From: Syntrophomonas sp. UBA4922
Lineage (GTDB): Bacteria > Bacillota > Syntrophomonadia > Syntrophomonadales > Syntrophomonadaceae
Reading direction: 5' to 3'
Length of the DNA stretch: 49,762 nucleotides
Assembly (NCBI GenBank): GCA_002398825.1
Contig: DHBS01000013.1
Location: forward strand, 41,357-91,118
Program-made: the position numbers and the translations under genes
In this document: in pieces, positions 23,260 to 31,066 of the stretch
Numbering within the stretch: position 1 is the first letter of the stretch
Layout: the number at the start of each line of letters is the position of its first letter
Notes under the pieces: model-generated
The model's input: the letters and a program-made list of their open reading frames with translations, nothing else
Database searches by the model: none
What the model was told of the DNA's origin: nothing

Positions 23260-25077
23260 ATGCAATATCCCTGGAAAAACAAATGTAGATTTATCTCTGC
23301 CGTTGTGTATTGGTTGACAGATAAGTCCGGGAATATTAATGAAGCGGTTAACATACAGCGCTCCCTCCGGATCAGCCGGGGCCTGATTTTTATGCTGACC
23401 TCAGCTTTTTATCTGGCGGGGCCTCCATTTTCGCCGGTCATGATCAAACTTGGAGTGGTTTTGGCCGTTTTTCTTGCCACCATTCTGGCGCAAAATCTTT
23501 TTGACAGCTGGAATATCATGGGACTTTACAAGATTACGCCTTCTGCCGAAGATTTCCCGGTCCGCCGCCCAAATGGGCAGTATATGCCGGTGCTGAAGCT
23601 GATCGTGCTGGAAACTACCGGAGCCCTTATGCTGATGCTGCCCACCGGCGGGTTGGATAGTCCTTTTGTGTGGTATGCATTCAATCCCATTGTGACCGCA
23701 ACAGTATTTCTGCCCGCTTTATATTGCTGGGGTACTCTGCTGTTGTTTCTGAGTGCGGCCATCGGCATCAGCATGGTTTATCCAGGCTTCAGCGGTTCAC
23801 TGATACTTTTCCTGTACATTCATATGAGCACCCTGCTGGTATTTTTACTGGCCACTTCTCTTTACCAACTGGCAACTTCCCTGCATAAGCGCCTGGGACA
23901 GGCTTATGCTGAGCTTGCCCGAGCCCATGCGGCCACGGAAAAATCACTGGAACATACCTCTGCTCTTTACCATGCTTTGGAAGCCTTTTCCACCCGGGAG
24001 GACCGGATCCAGCTGGTGAATGTCCTGGCGGTTTACGCCAACAAGCTCTGTGAAGCGCCAGCCGCTTGCTTCCTGCCGGCGGGGCTTGACGAGGGCGGGC
24101 CGGCAGGAAGCCGAACTCTCTTATGCAGCGCCGATCAGACCGGCTGTCATGAAGGGATGGATTGGGAAGCGGAAATGAACCGGCTATGGAATAAACTAAA
24201 GGCGGATCAAGGTCCGATCGAGCAATTCCTTGAGCAGGAAACCGGCCAATTGACAGCGGTGCCGATTGTTTCCAATGGTGAATGCTTCGGCCTCCTGGCC
24301 TGCTGGCAGTCTGCGGAAGGCAGCCAGCAAGAAAAAAAGCGTGCCCTTGTATTTTTGGCCAGAATCGCGGGGATCATTCTGGAGAGGCTGAAGACCGACA
24401 ACTTATGGGAGCGTCTTCTGGTCAGTGAGGAGCAAAACCGTATTGCCAACGAAATCCATGACGGGGTCTCCCAATATCTTTTCAGCTTGGTTTGCGCTCT
24501 GGGCGCCATAGCCCATGAACCGGGGAATCTGCAGGATGAAAGCATCCAGGGGAAGCTGGCGCTGCTTCAAGATACCGCACTGCGGGCTTCCCGGGAATTG
24601 AGAGTCTCTATCTATCACTTGAGTCCCCATCAACGGGGTGAAAGCATTTTTGTCGACACCCTGGCGTCTTATCTGGATGATCTGGGCCGGCTGCATAACA
24701 TTCAGGTTGACCTGCAGTGCGAGGGCAATGAGGAAGTATTGAGCCCGGCCTTACGCAAAGGACTGTACCGTATTGTCAGGGAAGCCAGCAACAATGCGGT
24801 CAGACACGGGAGATGCAGTTTATTGAAGGTGCATTTGCGGATGTTTCCCAAAAGCACTATTCTAGAAATCGCAGACAATGGCTGCGGTTGTCAGGAGCCG
24901 AACAATGGCGCATTCGCCGGTCAGACAGGACTGGGAAAGAGAAACATGCGCCAGTTGGCCGCCTGTTTTGACGGCGGCCTGGAAATCGAAAGCGAACCGG
25001 GCCGGGGTACGGTGGTCAGATGCACCATCCCCAAAAACAGCGGACAGCCATATGATCGAAAGGAGGCCACATATTGA
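23260..25077 (+). CDS. NarL-type sensor histidine kinase with membrane domain and GAF-like module
   Basis: A 605-residue kinase. It has a short N-terminal cytoplasmic part, about five to six membrane segments (residues 35-205), a coiled coil, a GAF-like region (about 245-390) and a HisKA_3 dimerisation domain with the phospho-acceptor in NRIANEIHDGVSQYLFS (His400). The HATPase_c domain has REASNNAVRHG, EIADNGCGC and GLGKRNMRQLA. The membrane region resembles the MASE-like sensors of clostridial LiaS/NarL-type kinases; the signal is unknown. I chose ATG 23260 because GATGAGGTG precedes it; an upstream in-frame start at 23173 lacks a site. The stop overlaps the start of its response regulator. 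Confidence 0.92.
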   Translation: MQYPWKNKCRFISAVVYWLTDKSGNINEAVNIQRSLRISRGLIFMLTSAFYLAGPPFSPVMIKLGVVLAVFLATILAQNLFDSWNIMGLYKITPSAEDFPVRRPNGQYMPVLKLIVLETTGALMLMLPTGGLDSPFVWYAFNPIVTATVFLPALYCWGTLLLFLSAAIGISMVYPGFSGSLILFLYIHMSTLLVFLLATSLYQLATSLHKRLGQAYAELARAHAATEKSLEHTSALYHALEAFSTREDRIQLVNVLAVYANKLCEAPAACFLPAGLDEGGPAGSRTLLCSADQTGCHEGMDWEAEMNRLWNKLKADQGPIEQFLEQETGQLTAVPIVSNGECFGLLACWQSAEGSQQEKKRALVFLARIAGIILERLKTDNLWERLLVSEEQNRIANEIHDGVSQYLFSLVCALGAIAHEPGNLQDESIQGKLALLQDTALRASRELRVSIYHLSPHQRGESIFVDTLASYLDDLGRLHNIQVDLQCEGNEEVLSPALRKGLYRIVREASNNAVRHGRCSLLKVHLRMFPKSTILEIADNGCGCQEPNNGAFAGQTGLGKRNMRQLAACFDGGLEIESEPGRGTVVRCTIPKNSGQPYDRKEATY

Positions 25078-25712
25078 TGAGACTGGTGCTGATTGACGAT
25101 CATCCCCTGGTATTGCAGGGATTTGAAGCAGTGATACGATTACAGGACGACATGGAGGTAGTGGGGACGGCCAGCTGCGGAGAAGCCGGCATTCATATAA
25201 TTGAAGAACACCAGCCCGATATCTCTATCGTCGACCTCAGACTCCCGGGCGAATATGGACTGGATATAATAAAAAAGGCCCGTCAGGCAGCCCCCCAATG
25301 CCGTTTTATCGTTTTGACCTCTTTTAGCGATAAAGCCGATATTAAAAGAGCCATGGCGGAAAAGGTGGAAGGGTATATACTGAAAGAGGCCCTGCCTGAA
25401 GAAATTCTGAACGCCATCCGGCTGGTGGCCAGGAACAGGACCTATTTGGACCCGGTAATCATGCAAACCTTGCTCAGCCAGGATAAAAATGATCCCATCG
25501 AACAGCTCACCCCGCGGGAAATAGAAGTTCTGGAATACCTGGCCACGGGCATGACCAATCGTCAAATCGCAGCGAAGCTGTTTGTGACTGAATATACCAT
25601 TAAAAAACATGTAGGCCAAATATTGGGGAAATTAGGACTGGCCGATCGAACCCAGGCCGCCCTGTATGCCTGTTCCCATGGTTTGGGCAAGCTTGCCGCC
25701 GCGTTTTCGTAA
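25077..25712 (+). CDS. LuxR/NarL family response regulator
   Basis: A 211-residue regulator paired with the kinase upstream. The receiver domain has acidic residues Asp7/Asp8, the phospho-acceptor Asp53 in SIVDLRLPG and the conserved Lys in GYILKEALPEE. The C-terminal LuxR helix-turn-helix has LTPREIEVLEYLATGMTNRQIA and KKHVGQILGKLGLADR. ATG 25077 overlaps the kinase stop by one base; AGGAGG at 25061-25066 serves it, with TTG 25074 as an alternative. The nearest downstream genes are the TasA/SipW module, separated by about 400 bp that contain a tandem direct repeat, so that module is the obvious candidate target. Confidence 0.95.
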   Translation: MRLVLIDDHPLVLQGFEAVIRLQDDMEVVGTASCGEAGIHIIEEHQPDISIVDLRLPGEYGLDIIKKARQAAPQCRFIVLTSFSDKADIKRAMAEKVEGYILKEALPEEILNAIRLVARNRTYLDPVIMQTLLSQDKNDPIEQLTPREIEVLEYLATGMTNRQIAAKLFVTEYTIKKHVGQILGKLGLADRTQAALYACSHGLGKLAAAFS

Positions 25713-26115
25713 CCTGCTGTCCTCCTTCATTTCCACTCACCAGCTTCGGGAAGCTCCCCGGGCTTATATCTGCAAACCTCTATAAGCGTTACAGAAGACC
25801 TGCCAGGCGGAGGCCATCCCCTTCTCTCCGCCGGCTTGCCCCGGGCTGTTCCCCCTATTCGCCAAATGCCATTCCTGAAAAGTATTTCAACCAACATTGT
25901 GGTTTGTTGCGGGCCGCCTCCGGCTCAGGTTGCCGGGTTGCAGGCGCCGGTATACCAAAGTATACCAACAAATTCCCGGATTGCCGGCATCAATTTTAGC
26001 CTGAGGAGTGTGGGGCGCAGCGCCGGAGCGGAGTAGTCTATCAATAGAGCTACCCCATGGTTTTACCTGACAACTGCGGGACTGGTATCAGCCCGCAAGA
26101 CCTTGAGGAAAGGAA
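25713..26115. other. leader region upstream of the TasA module
   Basis: About 400 bp hold no convincing gene. They contain the tandem 10-mer repeat at 25949-25968, an imperfect hairpin GTAG-TCTAT/ATAGA-GCTAC near 26035-26053, and the hairpin TGCGGG-A-CTG-GTAT-CAG-CCCGCA (26075-26097). That last hairpin lies immediately before the ribosome binding site GAGGAAAGGAA (26106-26115). The last hairpin could modulate translation of the first TasA-like gene. Confidence 0.45.
25949..25968 (+). promoter_or_regulatory. tandem 10-bp direct repeat, candidate regulator-binding site
   Basis: GGTATACCAA (25949-25958) is followed at once by AGTATACCAA (25959-25968): 9 of 10 bases repeat with a period of one helical turn. 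The first unit also contains the palindrome GGTATACC. It lies between the LuxR-type response regulator and the TasA-like genes, in a non-coding stretch. Dimeric regulators often bind such in-phase repeats; the assignment to the neighbouring regulator is inference. Confidence 0.4.
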
Positions 26116-26161
26116 GTGAATAGAAATAAAAAGGTCGGGCAGACAAAAGCGAAACGATGGC

Positions 26162-26785
26162 ATGTGGTATATTTTTATGATCGGGATAGCTCTGACGGCC
26201 GGATTCGGTTTAATCGGACCGGCAGTGGCGATGTACAGCGATACGGTCTTAATTCAGGAACGGGTCGCTACCGGGGAATTAACCGGCAAGATCGTTTTCA
26301 CCGAAGTTGATGAGTCAGGGGAAATCGGCGCTTATGACGGGACCGACGGACACCTGATAAGCTTCGGCATCGAAGGGAGCGGCGGGGCCTATGGGTTCAC
26401 ACTGGAGAACCGGGGAACCATACCGGTGCGATTATCTCCAACCATTACAGCCGCTGGGGTTCTTGAGGTGGACTGCGATTTGCCTTCGAGCCTGGACCCC
26501 GGTGAAACCGCCGCAGGCTGGATAGCCCTGGATGCCGCCGCGGAAGCGGGCGATTATTCCTTTCAAGTGGATATCGAGTGCATTCAGTGGAACGCTGATA
26601 GCAATGACCCTGACTGGTGGCGGGACGCCCTGCGCATCGACGGCCTGGTGACCCTGGCGGAACCAAGTCCGGACCGGGGAGTTCCGGAAGAATCGCCCCA
26701 GGCTTCGGGGCAGGAGCCGTCAGACCGGCTTGCCCTGGAGCAGCCCGAAAATATTGGGGGAGAAACTGTTCCCACTTCTGAGTGA
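26162..26785 (+). CDS. TasA/CalY-like secreted fibre protein 1 (5' end disrupted or frameshifted)
   Basis: A protein of about 207 residues with a hydrophobic signal segment (MIGIALTAGFGLIGPAVAMY) followed by the SipW-type cleavage context YSDTVLIQERVATGELTGK. It has a beta-rich body and a Pro/Glu tail. Similar secreted proteins (TasA, CalY) form biofilm fibres. The best translation signal is not here but at GTG 26116 (after GAGGAAAGGAA), in the neighbouring frame, encoding MNRNKKVGQTKAKRWHVVY. Removing one T from the T5 run at 26172-26176 would join that basic leader to the hydrophobic segment and give a perfect signal peptide. The annotated start ATG 26162 has no ribosome binding site. Confidence 0.75.
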   Translation: MWYIFMIGIALTAGFGLIGPAVAMYSDTVLIQERVATGELTGKIVFTEVDESGEIGAYDGTDGHLISFGIEGSGGAYGFTLENRGTIPVRLSPTITAAGVLEVDCDLPSSLDPGETAAGWIALDAAAEAGDYSFQVDIECIQWNADSNDPDWWRDALRIDGLVTLAEPSPDRGVPEESPQASGQEPSDRLALEQPENIGGETVPTSE

Positions 26786-26832
26786 TTCAAGCAGTTACGT
26801 GAATAAAAACAAATAACAGAGGAGGAAAAAAC

Positions 26833-27627
26833 ATGAAAAAGATTAAAGTGCTGGCTTTGATCATGGTCTTTGCTTTCGCCGCACTGGGCGGCGCCTATGC
26901 CATGTGGTCCGACTCCCTGGTGATCGCCGAATCGGTTAAAACCGGGACTCTCAATGTACAGTTCCTCGATGATAATTCTTTCTTCAATCCCGACCCGGGA
27001 CCGAATTATACCGGCTACGATGGCAATGTATATGGTGTAGATGGTAAGGAGGGACTGGACGAGCTGGATAACGGCAACCCCAACGCGAACAAAAACATAG
27101 CTTTTATGGAAGCGGTTATCAGTGACCAACAGGGCGATGGAGCCGCATATGACAACACTGACGATTTGTTGACAATCACCTTGGAAAACGGCTATCCTGG
27201 ATACCAGGAACGCATCTTCACCACCATAGCCAACACCGGCAGCGTGCCCGCCAAATTTGACATTGCCACCAATAATGTTTATGGTGTCGCTGAAGACTTG
27301 CTGGTTGAGATTTGGTTCGACGCCGATCCCACCAAATCAAAAGATAATGGGGAAGATTATATGATCTGGAGCAACACGGGAGATCAGCCCGAGTTGGCCC
27401 TGCAAGGCTATCAGATCGATCCCGGGGAGGAAATCCCGGTGGCTATCTACACCCGGGTCCGGCAAGCGGCAGCCCAGGATGCAACCTACGAGTTTTCCAT
27501 CACACTTACCGCGCAGCAGTGGAACGAATATGGATTTGAATTACCGGATGAAATTTCAACCTTGAATAGAGTTGACCGCATAATTGACGGCCTGACTAAT
27601 CCTGAGGAGCCCAAGTTTGCCGACTAG
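26833..27627 (+). CDS. TasA/CalY-like secreted fibre protein 2
   Basis: A 264-residue protein starting at ATG 26833 after GAGGAGG. It has the signal peptide MKKIKVLALIMVFAFAALGG ending AYAMWSDSLVIAE, the typical context cut by SipW-type peptidases, then VKTGTLNVQFLDDN as in the TasA/camelysin family. The mature part is a beta-sandwich with conserved ITLENGYPGYQERIFTTIAN and TLTAQQWNE. Such proteins are exported and assemble into surface or biofilm fibres. It is paralogous to the preceding protein (shared YSD/WSD-LVI and IQW/QQWN blocks) and is followed by a strong terminator. Confidence 0.88.
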   Translation: MKKIKVLALIMVFAFAALGGAYAMWSDSLVIAESVKTGTLNVQFLDDNSFFNPDPGPNYTGYDGNVYGVDGKEGLDELDNGNPNANKNIAFMEAVISDQQGDGAAYDNTDDLLTITLENGYPGYQERIFTTIANTGSVPAKFDIATNNVYGVAEDLLVEIWFDADPTKSKDNGEDYMIWSNTGDQPELALQGYQIDPGEEIPVAIYTRVRQAAAQDATYEFSITLTAQQWNEYGFELPDEISTLNRVDRIIDGLTNPEEPKFAD

Positions 27628-27656
27628 GCCTCTGGCGAATAAGCGATAGAGCCTGC

Positions 27657-27693
27657 AAAACAGGGAAGAAAACCGACCTTTCTTCCCTGTTTT
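27657..27693 (+). terminator. intrinsic terminator after the TasA-like genes
   Basis: A perfect 15-bp stem, AAAACAGGGAAGAAA (27657-27671) with TTTCTTCCCTGTTTT (27679-27693), encloses a 7-nt loop and ends in T's. It separates the two fibre genes from the peptidase gene. Partial readthrough here would set the fibre protein to peptidase ratio. Confidence 0.85.
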
Positions 27694-27795
27694 CGTCTTC
27701 TCGGGCAAAAGGCCGGCAGGATATTGGGAATTTATGCCTAATGTATGATAGAGAGGCGGTCCCGATTCTGGGGCGGCCTGTGGAGGTGAACGGCG

Positions 27796-28974
27796 ATTAC
27801 CGCTTCGGGGATAAAATACTTACAGGCCAGGAATACGGTTTGGCATCCGCTGATAGCGTGCAGCGCCCTGCTGGCGGCACTTTTCCTGGACAACCTGGTC
27901 CTGGGGCCGAAAATCGGCGGCATGGCCGGCAATTACTGGCTGCCGGCTTTGATGTGGTCGCTGCTGATCCTTATGTTCCTGGGCTTGCCCCGGGTAAAAA
28001 GCGGGGGCAGGCTGCGCCAAGGCCGCCTCTTGCGCTGGTCGGCCCTGATCGCGGTCTTTATTGCCTTGTTGGCCACTGTCCTGCAGGGACTCATCGGGGG
28101 CTTCGGGAAAAGCCCTTATGACCACAGCCTGCTGGGGATGGCCATCAATATTTTATCCCTGGGCGCCGCTGTGACTGCGGTGGAGATCGGCCGCGCCTGG
28201 CTGCTGAACCGTTTTTTCCGGCGCCATCCTTGGGGAGGAATAACCGGGATCGCCCTGCTTTTCACTTTATTCCTGCTGCCGCTGAACAGGTTTTTCAGCC
28301 TGCACAATGCCAGGGCCTGGACGGAGTTTGCCGGGGGCACTGTCGTTCCGGAACTGTCCCGGAATTTTCTGGCCACCTACCTGGCTTTTTTGGGCGGGCC
28401 GGTCCCGGCGGTGATTTACCGGGGCGGTATTCTGGCCTTGGAAAGGCTCTCTCCCTTGCTGCCCAGCGGTGAGAATTGGGTCATGGCCGCTCTCATCGGC
28501 ACCCTGACGCCCCTGGTCACTTTGATTTTTATACGACAGGTTTATGAAGAAGAGGCCGGAGAGGTCAAACCATCCCGCCGGGAGGGGAACTACCTGTCCT
28601 GGCTGGGAGCCGGCCTGGCCTCGATATTGATCATTTGGTTCTGCCTGGGGGTGTTCAGCTACACTCCCCGGGTGATCTTGAGCGGCAGCATGGCGCCGGT
28701 TATGAATGTCGGCGATGTGGCGATCATACATAAAATACCCGGAACCGAGGCCGAAATCGGTGATATCGTCATGTTCCCCTTCGGCAATATGAAAGTGACC
28801 CACCGGGTTATCGCGGTGCAGGAAGAAGATGGGGGAAGATATTTCATCACCAAGGGGGATGCCAGCGGGGAGCCCGATAGCGACCTTTTGGCGGAAAAGA
28901 ACGTTCATGGCAAAGTGGTCATGGTCGTACCCAAACTGGGATATTTTACCCTTTGGCTGCGGGGGGCTCTATAG
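27796..28974 (+). CDS. signal peptidase I of the SipW/ER type (S26B) with extra membrane segments
   Basis: The protein removes signal peptides from the adjacent TasA-like proteins. About eight hydrophobic segments precede the catalytic domain. The active-site serine is in VILSGSMAPVMNVGDV and, in place of the bacterial Lys, a His is in KVTHRVIAV, which defines the ER/SipW type. The first ordinary start, ATG 27922, would delete half of the first membrane helix. The frame is open back to 27787, and a perfect GGAGGTGA (27782-27789) sits 6 nt before an ATT codon at 27796, taken here as start. Alternatively, one base too many in the A4 run at 27811-27816 hides a GTG start at 27786. Confidence 0.82.
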   Translation: MTASGIKYLQARNTVWHPLIACSALLAALFLDNLVLGPKIGGMAGNYWLPALMWSLLILMFLGLPRVKSGGRLRQGRLLRWSALIAVFIALLATVLQGLIGGFGKSPYDHSLLGMAINILSLGAAVTAVEIGRAWLLNRFFRRHPWGGITGIALLFTLFLLPLNRFFSLHNARAWTEFAGGTVVPELSRNFLATYLAFLGGPVPAVIYRGGILALERLSPLLPSGENWVMAALIGTLTPLVTLIFIRQVYEEEAGEVKPSRREGNYLSWLGAGLASILIIWFCLGVFSYTPRVILSGSMAPVMNVGDVAIIHKIPGTEAEIGDIVMFPFGNMKVTHRVIAVQEEDGGRYFITKGDASGEPDSDLLAEKNVHGKVVMVVPKLGYFTLWLRGAL

Positions 28975-29025
28975 ACGGCCGGAGGTGGCCGGTAATCATT
29001 GATTAATTAAAGAAGGGGCAGGTTT

Positions 29026-30099
29026 ATGAGCAACAAGATAAGCTTCCGACCGAATCTACGCAAGGGAATCATAGCGACTTTAGTTTTGCTGTTGCTGGCT
29101 TCAACCGGTATGGCAGTCCGCTGGTTCCTGCCGCCGGCTCAAAGCAACCAGGAGGTCCCGGTTTATGCCGCCCGGCAGGCGGCCGCCATCGACTACCGGG
29201 TTTATTATACCCCCAACAATTATTTTGCAGTTGAGAGCGCCGGACCGGGTTTGGCTTACATTACCCCCCTGACTGATTATATAAACAGCAGCTTCACTTA
29301 TCAATTCGCCGGCGAAAGCCAGGCGGAGATAAGCGGGGAATATAAAGTGAAAGCGGTTCTGACCGGGTATCTGACCCGGGAGAAAACCGGCAGCGGCGGA
29401 GAGAAGAGAGAACTGGTCAAGCTTTATGAGAAGGAAGACATATTGATCCCCGCCACTCCCTTCCAGGCTGTCGACAGTAAACTGACCTTGAATAACCAGG
29501 CGGTGGTGAATATACGCAATTATGCGGATTTTATCAATGCTGTTTCCCAGGATTTACGAATATCGGCGGATGTGGTCCGGCTGGACATCGCCTTTCAGGT
29601 CAGCTCCCGGGTGTCCACTGCCCAGGGCGAAGTCATCCAAGAGTTGGCGCCGGTGATGAGCATTCCCATGGAAGGCCGCACCTTCACGGTGGAGGGGAAG
29701 CTAAAGGAGCAGACGGAGACTCCCATCACCATAATGCAGATGACAGCGGTTCCCGGGGTAAAAACCAAGCGGGCGGAGTATGCCGCTGCTTCCGTTATAT
29801 TCCTGATCTTGCTGCTGGGAATGATGTTTAAGACCACCGCCGAGATAAAAGACCCGCTGGAACAGGAACTGAGCAGGATCATGAAAAAGTACGGCGATTG
29901 GATAGCCGCCGGGCAGGGGGCGATTCCGGCTGCCGTTGCGGAAAAAACCCTGGAGATGCAGTCCATTGCCGATCTGATCAAAGTGGCCGATGAGGTGGGG
30001 CAGCCGGTTCTTTATGAAAATACCGGAGAAGGAGCCCATAGCTTCTATGTCATAAGCGAAGGGCTGGTTTACAAGTATATCCTCCAGAACCCGGTTTAG
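29026..30099 (+). CDS. DUF5305 membrane protein of the TasA/SipW module
   Basis: A 357-residue protein with an N-terminal membrane anchor (about residues 15-32), a beta-rich extracytoplasmic domain (35-240), a second membrane segment (about 249-266, AASVIFLILLLGMMF) and a cytoplasmic C-terminal domain of about 85 residues. That domain contains TLEMQSIADLIKVADEVGQP and YVISEGLVYKYIL. This is the layout of DUF5305 proteins, which recur beside SipW-like peptidases and TasA-like proteins in Clostridia and archaea. A role in assembly or quality control of fibres is inferred from this linkage. ATG 29026 follows GAAGGGGCAGG. Confidence 0.8.
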   Translation: MSNKISFRPNLRKGIIATLVLLLLASTGMAVRWFLPPAQSNQEVPVYAARQAAAIDYRVYYTPNNYFAVESAGPGLAYITPLTDYINSSFTYQFAGESQAEISGEYKVKAVLTGYLTREKTGSGGEKRELVKLYEKEDILIPATPFQAVDSKLTLNNQAVVNIRNYADFINAVSQDLRISADVVRLDIAFQVSSRVSTAQGEVIQELAPVMSIPMEGRTFTVEGKLKEQTETPITIMQMTAVPGVKTKRAEYAAASVIFLILLLGMMFKTTAEIKDPLEQELSRIMKKYGDWIAAGQGAIPAAVAEKTLEMQSIADLIKVADEVGQPVLYENTGEGAHSFYVISEGLVYKYILQNPV

Positions 30100-30118
30100 A
30101 GGCGAGGCGGCGGTAAAT

Positions 30119-30235
30119 CATAGTCTGCCCCATTCCCGCTGGTTGCGGACCGCTTGGTTTTGGCGTTGATAATAAAGGTTGCGATTATACTGGGTTCCAG
30201 GAGAGTTTTTCCTGGCAAAGCAGAAATTGCACCGC
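30119..30235 (-). pseudogene. 3' remnant of a glycosyltransferase gene
   Basis: The minus strand encodes NSPGTQYNRNLYYQRQNQAV followed by RNQREWGRL and a stop at 30121-30119. This is nearly identical to the C-terminus of the intact GT2 gene at 44276-45043 (NSPETQYNRNLYYQRQNQVV, RNQHREWGRL). DNA identity over about 110 bp is high and covers the stop codon; similarity vanishes upstream of about 30235. No start or catalytic region remains. It is a truncated duplicate left by recombination. Confidence 0.8.
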
Positions 30236-30269
30236 CCGCGTAAGGGATGTTGGCAGAGAAAATAGAGCA

Positions 30270-30584
30270 TTACAAGATGTGAAGCCAGTCGCGTCTAGCG
30301 TAAAGTGTTCTTTCGACATAAACAATATTGGATTTATCATCTATCGAGAAAAAAACCATGTAATTTTTCACAAGCAGTTTGCGATAACCCATCGCCTTGA
30401 GCCGGTCATCAGATACAAAAGGATACTTGTTCGGCATGTCCGATAAATCAGCGATAGCTTCCTCAATGGTGTCCATCATTCTCAGCGCGGTCATCGGTGC
30501 CGATAACTGCGCCGAGATATATCGGACAATATCACGTAAGTCATTTTCGGCGGGTTCTGATACCGCAATCTTATATTTTGCCAT
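30270..30584 (-). CDS. type II toxin, RelE/ParE family
   Basis: A 104-residue protein with the RelE/ParE fold pattern: KYKIAVSEPAENDLRDIVRYI at the N-terminus, MPNKYPFVSDDRLKAMGYRK, then strands VKNYMVFFSIDDKSNIVYVE and a final TLYARRDWLHIL. Members cleave ribosome-bound mRNA (RelE) or poison gyrase (ParE); the sequence alone does not decide which. The start at ATG 30584 lies 14 nt inside the antitoxin gene, so translation is coupled and toxin is made only with antitoxin. It is transcribed from the promoter at 30874-30902. Confidence 0.9.
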   Translation of the reverse strand: MAKYKIAVSEPAENDLRDIVRYISAQLSAPMTALRMMDTIEEAIADLSDMPNKYPFVSDDRLKAMGYRKLLVKNYMVFFSIDDKSNIVYVERTLYARRDWLHIL

Positions 30585-30843
30585 CGGTAATCTCCTGCCG
30601 GATATCGTGCATTACATCCTCAAGCGGACGTTTTTTACCCGCCTTTATCGCTGCTCGGCCTTCATCAAGCAGGCGGTAGAGTTCGAGTTTGCCGTTGAGC
30701 ATTTCGTAAGTCTCGATGCTCATGACCGCCAAGTCACCTCGGCCATTTTTGGTTATGAAGACGGGCTCCCTGCTTTCATGGCAGAACCTGGATATATCGT
30801 TGTAGTTGTTCCTTAAATCCGTACTGGATTTAATGTTTGGCAT
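30571..30843 (-). CDS. type II antitoxin, Phd/YefM family
   Basis: A 90-residue antitoxin with the Phd/YefM N-terminal DNA-binding domain (IKSSTDLRNNYNDISRFC; EPVFITKNGRGDLAVMS; YEMLNG) and a C-terminal toxin-wrapping helix (EGRAAIKAGKKRPLEDVMHD). ATG 30843 is preferred over the longer reading because AAAGGGGGTG lies just upstream. It neutralises the RelE/ParE toxin encoded downstream and, as in the family, probably represses the operon. Confidence 0.9.
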   Translation of the reverse strand: MPNIKSSTDLRNNYNDISRFCHESREPVFITKNGRGDLAVMSIETYEMLNGKLELYRLLDEGRAAIKAGKKRPLEDVMHDIRQEITDGKI

Positions 30844-30873
30844 GAAATCACCCCCTTTATTCAATCTAAAGAT

Positions 30874-30902
30874 ATTATACACGAATTTCTTTAGAGCGGC
30901 AA
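30874..30902 (-). promoter_or_regulatory. predicted sigma-A promoter of the toxin-antitoxin operon
   Basis: On the minus strand TTGCCG (30902-30897) and a perfect TATAAT (30879-30874) are separated by 17 bp, about 30 bp before the antitoxin start. The -10 is consensus and the -35 matches 4 of 6. Confidence 0.55.
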
Positions 30903-31066
30903 TTATGACAATAAGGCAGGCAGGATCAAGGCGGCGGGTGTTCCCGGAAGGCAGGGGCTTCGTCCTCCTGCCTGTAAATTTTTATATAATTTTTAAAAAG
31001 GCTTTATTCTCTGTTTAATTCTGTTCTATACAATGACCTTGAAGAAATTCAAAGGAGGTCGCTGGT

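Noticed and set aside
30119..30235. Insertion sequence end or dispersed repeat
   Set aside because: The repeated segment matches the coding end and stop of a glycosyltransferase gene in frame, without terminal inverted repeats or a target duplication.
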